Assembly (NCBI RefSeq): GCF_938045535.1
Contig: NZ_CALIMQ010000039.1
Coordinates: 1 to 13,290, forward strand
DNA length: 13,290 nt
Source: an uncultured Campylobacter sp.
Lineage (GTDB): Bacteria; Campylobacterota; Campylobacteria; Campylobacterales; Campylobacteraceae
Reading direction: 5' to 3'
Shown in pieces: positions 1-6,225 of this stretch. Position numbers and translations under genes: made by a program. Within the stretch, counting starts at the first letter, position 1. Every line of letters begins with the position of its first letter. The notes under the pieces were generated by a model, which was given only the letters and a program-made list of their open reading frames with translations, was not told the DNA's origin and ran no database searches.

Positions 1-355
1 CGTTGTTTTCGATAGAATTCGAGAAGGCGTAAAAGATAGTAAATCGATTAAGCTTGATGAGGTTATAAACGAATCGATCTCTCACACGCTATCGCGCACG
101 CTGCTTACTTCGCTTACGACTCTCATCGTCATCGTGATTTTATTCGTTTGGGGCGGCGAGATGATCCACGGCTTTAGCTTCGTGATGCTAATAGGCGTCA
201 TAGCAGGAACTTTCAGCTCCGTATTTGTAGCTGCTCCGATGCTGATTTTGTTTAAATTTAACGTTGAAAAGTACCGCGCGTTTTTAGCTGAAAAACAGCG
301 CCGTATCAAAGAGAAAGAAAAGAATCGCGCCATGTATGAAAAAGGCACGGTGTAA
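1..355 (+). CDS. secF: Protein translocase subunit SecF, C-terminal part
   Basis: This is the 3' end of a gene that starts before the window; the reading frame begins at base 2 and ends at TAA 353-355. It opens with VVFDRIRE, the conserved cytoplasmic motif between membrane segments 4 and 5 of the SecF/SecD family. Two hydrophobic stretches follow (about 109-163 and 170-253), matching the last transmembrane helices, and then a very charged cytoplasmic tail rich in Lys, Arg and Glu. SecF works with SecD in the inner membrane and uses the proton gradient to help SecYEG release exported proteins. In Campylobacter and Helicobacter, secD and secF lie just upstream of leuS, which agrees with the next genes. 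The N-terminal part and the periplasmic domain cannot be seen. The family assignment is strong from the motif plus synteny. Confidence 0.93.
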   Translation, partial: VVFDRIREGVKDSKSIKLDEVINESISHTLSRTLLTSLTTLIVIVILFVWGGEMIHGFSFVMLIGVIAGTFSSVFVAAPMLILFKFNVEKYRAFLAEKQRRIKEKEKNRAMYEKGTV

Positions 356-364
356 GGATAAAAG

Positions 365-706
365 ATGAACTGGGGAAGGGTAATTTACATATTTTTTGCG
401 CTGATGAGTATGACTACGATAGGCGGGTTTTTGTATGAGAAGAATGAAATTTTACTTTTCATAGCAACCAGCGTGAATGCGGTCTCGACGCTTTTGAAGG
501 TAGGCGTGCGAAATATGCTAGCAGCTGAGCTTTTTGCAAGCTCGCTCGTAGCGGATCTGCATCTCATACCGGCGTTCGTTTTGATTGTAGTAGCGCCGGG
601 AGATCTATCGATCGTGACCTCGCTTGCGATCGGCGCGCTACTTGCAAACTTTTTCTCGCTAATTTTAATAGCGATCGAGTCGGCAAAAACTAAAGACGAA
701 TTCTAG
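365..706 (+). CDS. Small inner-membrane protein, DUF6394-like
   Basis: This 113-residue protein is almost entirely hydrophobic. I see about four membrane segments (residues about 5-23, 28-45, 53-77 and 80-105) and a short charged C-terminus ending KTKDEF. There is no signal peptidase site or catalytic motif. It starts at ATG 365 behind an AAGGA ribosome-binding site that overlaps the secF stop region, and it ends 9 bases before leuS. A small conserved membrane protein sits at the same place between secF and leuS in Helicobacter and Campylobacter genomes, where I believe it is classed as DUF6394; that family name is from memory. Its function is unknown. Its place next to secF might suggest an envelope role, but this is inference only. 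Confidence 0.8.
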   Translation: MNWGRVIYIFFALMSMTTIGGFLYEKNEILLFIATSVNAVSTLLKVGVRNMLAAELFASSLVADLHLIPAFVLIVVAPGDLSIVTSLAIGALLANFFSLILIAIESAKTKDEF

Positions 707-715
707 GAGCGCAAA

Positions 716-3163
716 ATGCCTTACGATAGTAAAAGTATTGAGCTTAAATGGCAGAAAATTTGGGACGAAGAGGGAGTTTTCGAGCCTAAGGACGATTACA
801 GCCTGCCTAAAAAATATATCCTTTCGATGTTTCCTTACCCAAGCGGCCGCATTCACATGGGGCACGTACGAAACTACAGCATCGGCGACGCGCTGAGTCG
901 ATATTATAGACTACGCGGATACAATGTGCTTCAGCCGATCGGCTTTGACAGCTTCGGCATGCCTGCGGAAAATGCGGCGATCAAACACGGCATTCACCCT
1001 AAAACTTGGACTTACGAAAATATTGATTATATGAAAAATGAGCTGCACCGCCTTGGCTTTAGCTTTTCGGCTCGTCGCATGCTCGCTACCTCCGATCCGC
1101 TTTATACGCGCTGGGAGCAGGAATTTTTCATCAAACTTTTTGAAAAAGGACTCATCTACAGAAAAAGCGCCGTGGTCAATTGGTGTGAGCACGATCAGAC
1201 GGTGCTTGCCAACGAGCAGGTCGAGGAGGGCAGGTGTTGGCGCTGCGGCAACGAGGTCGTGCAAAAGCAGATGCCTGGCTACTACCTAAAAATCACCGCC
1301 TACGCGCAGGAGCTTTTGGATTGCCTAAAGCAGCTTGAGGGCAAGTGGCCCGCTCAGGTGCTTACGATGCAGGAAAACTGGATCGGGCGCAGCGAGGGTT
1401 TAGAATTTGACTTTAAATTTGACGAGCAAAGCAGCGCCAAACTTGGCGGTATCGAGGGCTTTAAAGTTTTTACGACGCGCCCCGATACGATTTACGGCAT
1501 GAGCTATGCGGCGGTCGCGCCGGAGCACGAGGTCGTAAAGAGACTTTTGGATAATAATTTACTCGGCACCGAAGCTGCGGCGAAGGTGAGAGAAATTTTA
1601 AATCAAAGTCCACGAGAGCGCCAAGCAAGCGATAAAGACGGCGTGAGCCTCGGAATCAGCGTGCTTCATCCGCTGAGCGGCAAAAAAATCCCCGTTTGGA
1701 CCGCAAATTTCGTCCTAGCCGAATACGGCGGCGGCGCGGTCATGGCTGTGCCTGCGCACGATGAGAGAGACTTCGAGTTTGCAAAGAAATTTAACCTGCC
1801 GATCATTCAAAGCATAGCTCCTAAAAGCGGCGATTACGACGCTAGCAAAGCCTACGTAGATAGCGGAGTTTTGGTAAATTCCGCGGAATTTAGCGGCATG
1901 GATAGCGAGAAGGCAAAAAGCGCCGTTATCTCAAAATTTGAGGAGTTAAAGCTCGGACGTCGCGTGGTAAATTTTAAATTGCGCGATTGGGGAGTGAGCC
2001 GCCAGCGCTACTGGGGCGCGCCGATCCCGATGATCCACTGCCCAAAATGCGGGCTGGTAAGCGAAGAAATTTCAAATCTGCCCGTAGAGCTTCCGCAGGA
2101 TATTAAAATCACCGGTAAGGGCAATCCACTCGATACGCATCCTAGCTGGAAGTTTTGCAAATGCCCTAAATGCGGCAGCGACGGAGTGCGCGAGACAGAC
2201 ACGCTCGATACCTTTTTTGAAAGCTCGTGGTATTTCGCGCGCTATGCAAGCGACGAGCGGACGTGGCGGCAGCGGGCGTTTGACGAGCAAAGCGTGAATT
2301 ACTGGATGAACGTCGATCAATATATCGGCGGCATCGAGCACGCGATTTTGCACCTTTTGTATGCGAGATTTTTCCAAAAGGCTCTTCGCGACATAGGCTA
2401 TCTACGCGACGGCGAGCCGTTTGAGCGGCTGCTAACTCAGGGTATGGTGCTAAAAGATGGCGCGAAGATGAGCAAAAGCAAGGGCAACACCGTCGATCCC
2501 GATGACATTATCGAGACCTACGGCGCCGATACGGCGAGACTTTTTATACTTTTTGCCGCGCCGCCGCAAAAGGAGCTTGAGTGGAACGACAGCGCGGTAG
2601 AGGGCGCGTATAAATTTCTTGGTCGCCTCTACGATCGCGCCGAAAACGCCTACGCTACGGATAAAATTCCGCAGATCGACCACGCCGCTTTAAACAAAGA
2701 GGAAAAATATGCCCGCCTTAAAGTTTATGAGGCGCTTAAGAAATCACAGCAGGTTTATGAGAGCAGCTTTGCTTTCAATACCCTAATCGCCGCGTGTATG
2801 GAGGCGCTAAACGCCCTAAACGCGCAGAGTAACAAAGACGTATTTACTGAGGGTTACTTTGTGATCTTAAACCTGCTTGAGCCTATCGTGCCGCACATCT
2901 GCGCCGAGCTTAGCGAGAAGCTGTTTAAAAGACGAAATTTCGGCGAGCTACGAGTTTGCGAAGAGGTCTTTGAGAGCGATACGATCAAGCTTGCCGTCAC
3001 GATTAACGGCAAAAAACGCGCTGAGTTTGAGGCGAGCGCTGGCTTAAGCGAGGGCGAAATTTTAAACCTTGCGAAGCAAAACTGCGTCAAATGGCTAGAG
3101 GGCAAGAGCGTCGTAAAAGAAATTTATGTCAAAAACAAGCTCGTAAATTTGGTAATAAAGTAG
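716..3163 (+). CDS. leuS: Leucyl-tRNA synthetase
   Basis: This 815-residue class Ia aminoacyl-tRNA synthetase charges tRNA-Leu with leucine in the cytoplasm. The ATP-binding HIGH motif appears as HMGH at residues 47-50 and the KMSKS loop at 584-588. Between them lies the CP1 editing domain, with TTRPDT at 253-258 and the MAVPAHDERD segment that removes misactivated amino acids. Cysteines C157, C174 and C177 resemble the zinc site of bacterial LeuRS. CxxC pairs at C442/C445 and C483/C486 suggest a second metal site. The C-terminal part holds the anticodon-binding helical region. Length is normal for bacterial LeuRS (about 805-860). ATG 716 has a TAGGAG ribosome-binding site that overlaps the previous stop codon. 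The downstream gene starts 6 bases after the stop, so co-transcription is likely. Confidence 0.98.
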   Translation: MPYDSKSIELKWQKIWDEEGVFEPKDDYSLPKKYILSMFPYPSGRIHMGHVRNYSIGDALSRYYRLRGYNVLQPIGFDSFGMPAENAAIKHGIHPKTWTYENIDYMKNELHRLGFSFSARRMLATSDPLYTRWEQEFFIKLFEKGLIYRKSAVVNWCEHDQTVLANEQVEEGRCWRCGNEVVQKQMPGYYLKITAYAQELLDCLKQLEGKWPAQVLTMQENWIGRSEGLEFDFKFDEQSSAKLGGIEGFKVFTTRPDTIYGMSYAAVAPEHEVVKRLLDNNLLGTEAAAKVREILNQSPRERQASDKDGVSLGISVLHPLSGKKIPVWTANFVLAEYGGGAVMAVPAHDERDFEFAKKFNLPIIQSIAPKSGDYDASKAYVDSGVLVNSAEFSGMDSEKAKSAVISKFEELKLGRRVVNFKLRDWGVSRQRYWGAPIPMIHCPKCGLVSEEISNLPVELPQDIKITGKGNPLDTHPSWKFCKCPKCGSDGVRETDTLDTFFESSWYFARYASDERTWRQRAFDEQSVNYWMNVDQYIGGIEHAILHLLYARFFQKALRDIGYLRDGEPFERLLTQGMVLKDGAKMSKSKGNTVDPDDIIETYGADTARLFILFAAPPQKELEWNDSAVEGAYKFLGRLYDRAENAYATDKIPQIDHAALNKEEKYARLKVYEALKKSQQVYESSFAFNTLIAACMEALNALNAQSNKDVFTEGYFVILNLLEPIVPHICAELSEKLFKRRNFGELRVCEEVFESDTIKLAVTINGKKRAEFEASAGLSEGEILNLAKQNCVKWLEGKSVVKEIYVKNKLVNLVIK

Positions 3164-3169
3164 GCGAAG

Positions 3170-3709
3170 ATGAGAAAAGCTTTAACCGTTTTTTGTTTGA
3201 TTTTTTTAATCGGCTGCGGCTACAAGCCCGTTTCAAGGATCGCGAAAGAGACGATGAATGGAAGCGTATTTGTGGATGTGATGATGAGCAAGACCGATCC
3301 GCAAAACACTGTCGCGATCAAAGATGCAATCAGGCAGGGTATAGTCCAGCGCCTAGGGATGAGCCTTGCAGATAAAAACTCGGCGCAGACGATCGTAGTA
3401 GCGAGCATAAAAAGCCTAAGCTTTAGCGAGCTTTCATACGATCAGTTCGGCTATGTCACTAGCTACCGCGCAAATCTTGTCGTAAATTTTAGTACCAAGC
3501 TTAAAAACGGCGAGGTTTTCAGCAAGGATTGCGTGGGAGATTACGATTTTAAAGTTAGCCGCTTAGTCAAAAATAGCTACGATACGAGCTCGATCATTAG
3601 CGATAAGGACCGCTACAAGGCGATCGAAAATGCCTCCACGCAGGCGTTTGACGAGTTTATTTCGGCGCTTGCGATTAGGGGATTCAGACTTGAGCGGGCA
3701 CAGCATTAA
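3170..3709 (+). CDS. lptE: LPS assembly lipoprotein LptE-like
   Basis: This 179-residue lipoprotein has a lysine/arginine-containing N-terminus, a short hydrophobic core and a lipobox (LIGC) with the lipidated cysteine at residue 16. The mature protein begins CGYKP, a typical LptE/RlpB start. The rest is a small soluble periplasmic domain without catalytic motifs. LptE plugs the LptD beta-barrel and helps insert lipopolysaccharide or lipooligosaccharide into the outer leaflet of the outer membrane. The assignment rests on the lipobox, the size and the leuS - lptE - folC order known from Campylobacter and Helicobacter. Sequence similarity in this family is low, so the name depends partly on context. 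The ATG lies 6 bases after the leuS stop with only a weak TAGGCGA ribosome-binding site, so translation may be coupled. The 3' end overlaps the proposed start of folC by 20 bases. Confidence 0.85.
   Translation: MRKALTVFCLIFLIGCGYKPVSRIAKETMNGSVFVDVMMSKTDPQNTVAIKDAIRQGIVQRLGMSLADKNSAQTIVVASIKSLSFSELSYDQFGYVTSYRANLVVNFSTKLKNGEVFSKDCVGDYDFKVSRLVKNSYDTSSIISDKDRYKAIENASTQAFDEFISALAIRGFRLERAQH
3677..3682 (+). promoter_or_regulatory. Ribosome-binding site that fixes the folC start at TTG 3690
   Basis: AGGGGA lies 7 bases before TTG 3690 and inside the lptE coding region. The only upstream ATG in frame (3630) would put 20 arginine-rich residues, which look like translated lptE sequence, before the conserved FolC N-terminus. 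TTG is therefore the better start. Confidence 0.65.
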
Positions 3710-5333
3710 AGAATTTTTGCAAAATCGCCCGATTTATTACAAAAAAATCGACTATGAGCGCTTCCCGCGGGCGTATGCCGCCATTAAAGATAAAATTCCG
3801 CTCAAAAACGTCATTCAGATCATCGGCACCAACGGCAAGGGCAGCACCGGGCGGTTTTTGGCTAACGCGATCGCCGCAGCGGGCTTTAACGTCGGGCACT
3901 ACACCAGCCCGCACGTTTTTAAGCTCAACGAGCGCATCTATCTAGGCGGACACATCGCGCAAAGCCCCGTTTTTGCGTTAAATTCAGGTGCTTCAAATTT
4001 TAAAAACGAGCAAAATTCCGCTTCGGCGTCAAATTTTACGGAAAAACAAAATTCCGCAAAGATGCAAAATTTTGCGAACAGAGAAAATTCCGCCTCTCAA
4101 ATTTCTATTTCTAATTTGCAAAATTCCACCACGCAGGATTTTATCGCCACTCAGAATTCGCACGGCGAGCAGAATTCTGCCCTGCAAAGCTTCGTTTCTA
4201 CCACACGAAATTTTTGTAGCGAGCAGAATTCCATCGCGCGAAATTCGATCGATACGCAAAATTCTGCTTCTACACAAAATTTATGGAATTCGCAAGATCT
4301 CAAATCGCCGTCTGAGCAAAATTTAAAATTCTCGCCGGAACAAAATTTTAAATCTCAGCTAAGATCAAATTCCAAATCCGCTCAAAGCTCGCTTCCCATT
4401 TCGCTAGGGCGCGATGCTACGGATGAGGAGCTTGATTTCGCGCATGAGTTTTTGCAAGAGAGCTTGCCTGCAGAGTTTAAAGATAGCCTGTCATATTTCG
4501 AGTATCTCACGCTTGCGGCGGCAGTGCTTTTTAGGGATTGCGATTACTGCGTGATCGAGGCTGGGATGGGCGGCGAGTTTGACGCTACGTCGAGCTTTGG
4601 GCGCATGCTGTCGCTTTTTACACCGATCGGCACCGATCATTTAGGCATGCTAGGACAAAATCTAGAGCAAATCGCCCACACCAAGCTCATTACGATGGAT
4701 AAGGAAGCGATTTTAAGCGACGAGATGAGCGAGGTTCCGCTTCGTATCGCGCGGCAGATCGCAGAGCAAAAAGGAACTCATTTGAGGTTTGCAGCAGAGC
4801 TTTTAAGCAAGAGCGAGCGAGCGCAGATTGCGGAATTTTGCGCGCACAATAATCTGCCTAAATTTCAAATTTCAAATTTAGCCCTAGCGCTTGCCGCGAT
4901 GAAATTTTTAAATTTGAAATTTGAAATTTCGCAGCTACCGCCTCTAAATTTATGCGGCAGGATGGAAGTTTTGGCGCCGAATTTGCGCGTGGACGTCGGG
5001 CACAACGAGCTTGCGGCGCAGCAAGTAGCCCGCGAAATTACCGAAATCTACGAGGGTAGAAAGATCGTGCTGATTTACAACGCTTTTGCCGATAAAGACG
5101 TAGCCGCAGTGCTGCGGACTTTAGCGCCCGTGGTAGAGCGCGTGGAGATCTTTAACTACGAGGTTGCGGATCGCGAAATGGCGGCAGAGGCGATAACCCG
5201 TGCGCTTGACGCGCTTAAAATTCCGCATTCACCGTTTCGCGGCGAGCTTAGAGCGGACGAGGAGTATTTGGTTTTCGGCTCGTTTCATTTGGTAGAAAAT
5301 TTCATTTTATGGCTTGAGGCGCGCTGTGGCTAA
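3690..5333 (+). CDS. folC: Folylpolyglutamate synthase / dihydrofolate synthase with a large repeat insertion
   Basis: This Mur-ligase-family enzyme adds glutamate to dihydropteroate and to folates, using ATP, in the cytoplasm. From TTG 3690 it has 547 residues. The P-loop is GTNGKGS at 46-52, followed by YTSPH at 71-75 and NERI at 80-83. EAGMGGEFDAT begins at 290 and is the usual FolC signature, followed by GTDHLGMLG. The C-terminal domain has the D435-V-G-H438-N439 motif. Bacterial FolC is normally about 390-430 residues; the excess comes from an Asn/Gln/Ser-rich block at about 88-240 that falls in a surface region between NERIYLGG and LGRDATDEEL. All catalytic motifs are kept and the frame is intact, so the enzyme is probably active. 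The usual GHNP is GHNE here. An ATG at 3630 is a less likely start. It overlaps lptE by 20 bases and the next gene by 8. Confidence 0.93.
   Translation: MSGHSIKEFLQNRPIYYKKIDYERFPRAYAAIKDKIPLKNVIQIIGTNGKGSTGRFLANAIAAAGFNVGHYTSPHVFKLNERIYLGGHIAQSPVFALNSGASNFKNEQNSASASNFTEKQNSAKMQNFANRENSASQISISNLQNSTTQDFIATQNSHGEQNSALQSFVSTTRNFCSEQNSIARNSIDTQNSASTQNLWNSQDLKSPSEQNLKFSPEQNFKSQLRSNSKSAQSSLPISLGRDATDEELDFAHEFLQESLPAEFKDSLSYFEYLTLAAAVLFRDCDYCVIEAGMGGEFDATSSFGRMLSLFTPIGTDHLGMLGQNLEQIAHTKLITMDKEAILSDEMSEVPLRIARQIAEQKGTHLRFAAELLSKSERAQIAEFCAHNNLPKFQISNLALALAAMKFLNLKFEISQLPPLNLCGRMEVLAPNLRVDVGHNELAAQQVAREITEIYEGRKIVLIYNAFADKDVAAVLRTLAPVVERVEIFNYEVADREMAAEAITRALDALKIPHSPFRGELRADEEYLVFGSFHLVENFILWLEARCG
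3978..4388 (+). repeat. Degenerate 18-bp tandem repeat encoding an Asn/Gln/Ser-rich hexapeptide array in folC
   Basis: Codon triplets of the type CAA-AAT-TCC (QNS) or TCA-AAT-TTT (SNF) recur every 18 bases. They start at 3993, 4011, 4029, 4047, 4065 and 4083, all exactly 18 apart, with QNS and xNF types alternating so that CAAAATTCCGC-like copies fall 36 apart (4011, 4047, 4083, 4119). More copies follow at 4134, 4152, 4170, 4206, 4224, 4257, 4275 and 4293, then with looser spacing of 24 to 4365. The hexapeptide consensus is about Q-N-(S/F)-A-x-E. Later units carry GAATTC in place of AAATTC. Every spacing I measured is a multiple of three, which keeps the folC frame. I see no transposase or long terminal inverted repeats, so this is not a known insertion sequence. 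Confidence 0.85.
4860..4929. repeat. Perfect 21-bp inverted repeat made of AAATTTC units, inside folC
   Basis: The left arm at 4860-4880 is three AAATTT words joined by C and ending in A. The right arm at 4909-4929 is its exact reverse complement, three AAATTT words joined by G. The loop is 28 bases. The arms encode KFQISNL and LNLKFEIS in folC, so the hairpin is within translated sequence. No U-tract follows, so it is not an ordinary intrinsic terminator. Confidence 0.85.
5316..5319 (+). promoter_or_regulatory. Ribosome-binding site favouring GTG 5326 for the M23 peptidase
   Basis: GAGG lies 6 bases before GTG 5326. The alternative TTG at 5314 would overlap this site and has no purine-rich motif of its own at a good distance. 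Confidence 0.5.
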
Positions 5334-6219
5334 AACTAAACTCACCCTAAGTGATCACTTTGGCACCAAGACGCTGTATTTTGGCGAAAATTTTAGATTT
5401 CAACTTAAAATTTTATCCGCGTTTTTTGTAATTTTTCTGCTCGTTCTGTTTTTTGCGATCTTTAAACTCGCGAGCGACCGATCAAATTTAAAGGAGCTAA
5501 ACAAAACCCTATATGCCGAAAATCTCGCGCTAAAAGAGCAAAATATCGCGCTTGAGGGCAAAAATGAGGAGGTGCTTGCAAAGCTGGACGGACGCGAAGA
5601 CGATGGAGGCGGGCTGGATAGTGATATCCAGGTAATGCTTGCGATGAATGAGATGAAAAAGGAGCGCAAAAAGGGCTCCGGCGCGCACATCGCAGCTAGC
5701 GAAAAGACGGCGAGCGCGATTCTTAGCGCTGTGCCTAATGGACTTCCGATGCAGTATCGCGGCGTTACTAGCCCTTTTGGGATGCGTACTCATCCAATCA
5801 GCGGCGTTATGAGGATGCACCACGGCATCGACTTGCGAGCGAGTGAGGGCACTCCGGTGTTTGCGACAGCAGAGGGCTTTGTGCAGTTTGCAGGCGGTAG
5901 TGGCAGCGGATATGGAATTTTAGTGATTCTATCGCACAATTATGGCTTTGAGACCCGCTACGGCCACCTTAGCTCCGCGGTCGTAACGCCCGGCTCTTGG
6001 GTTAAAAAGGGCGATCTCATCGGCTATAGCGGTAACACCGGCTACAGCACCGGCCCGCACTTGCATTACGAAGTTAGGTTTTTGGCTCAAAGCGTCGATC
6101 CTGCAAATTTTATGAGCTGGAACGCGCAGAATTTTAAAAATATCTCAACCTTGGAGCCTAACGTATCGTGGCAGGAGATCGCAAACGTCGTGCAGCACCA
6201 GATCGAAAGCCTAAAGTAG
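5326..6219 (+). CDS. Membrane-anchored M23 family peptidoglycan peptidase (LytM domain)
   Basis: From GTG 5326 the protein has 297 residues. A short cytoplasmic N-terminus is followed by one membrane segment (about 29-49) and a predicted coiled coil (about 52-88, leucine/glutamate rich). The LytM zinc metallopeptidase domain fills the C-terminal half. Its zinc ligands are H165 and D169 (HHGID) and H247 in HLHYE; H214 (YGHLS) and H245 are the expected catalytic histidines, so the site is complete. Such enzymes cut peptide cross-links in the periplasmic murein. Helicobacter pylori carries its cell-shape M23 genes csd1 and csd2 at this same position, after folC, so a role in cell shape or murein remodelling is plausible. 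The start overlaps the folC stop by 8 bases, implying coupled translation. TTG 5314 would add four residues. Confidence 0.93.
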   Translation: MAKTKLTLSDHFGTKTLYFGENFRFQLKILSAFFVIFLLVLFFAIFKLASDRSNLKELNKTLYAENLALKEQNIALEGKNEEVLAKLDGREDDGGGLDSDIQVMLAMNEMKKERKKGSGAHIAASEKTASAILSAVPNGLPMQYRGVTSPFGMRTHPISGVMRMHHGIDLRASEGTPVFATAEGFVQFAGGSGSGYGILVILSHNYGFETRYGHLSSAVVTPGSWVKKGDLIGYSGNTGYSTGPHLHYEVRFLAQSVDPANFMSWNAQNFKNISTLEPNVSWQEIANVVQHQIESLK

Positions 6220-6225
6220 GGCAAG

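Noticed and set aside
911..1264. Antisense 117-codon frame in leuS
   Set aside because: It is a shadow of the leuS coding frame in GC-rich sequence, without a ribosome-binding site or known family.
3630..3689. ATG 3630 as the folC start
   Set aside because: It would add 20 residues encoded by lptE sequence in another frame, with no good ribosome-binding site, whereas TTG 3690 has AGGGGA at a good distance.
4029..4277. Antisense open frame across the folC repeat (82 codons)
   Set aside because: Same periodic-sequence artefact; the peptide is a repetitive Ile/Leu/Arg/Gly string without recognisable features.
3988..4326. Open reading frame in another plus frame across the folC repeat (112 codons)
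   Set aside because: It is open only because the 18-bp array is periodic and lacks stops in more than one frame. The folC frame has the conserved motifs on both sides; this one has no ribosome-binding site or family resemblance.
3978..4388. CRISPR array
   Set aside because: The period is only 18 bases, units are degenerate with no unique spacers of constant length, the block is in frame within folC, and no cas genes are present.
4860..4929. Intrinsic transcription terminator at the inverted repeat
   Set aside because: The stem is made of A and T with almost no GC, has a 28-base loop, lies inside folC, and has no U-run after it.
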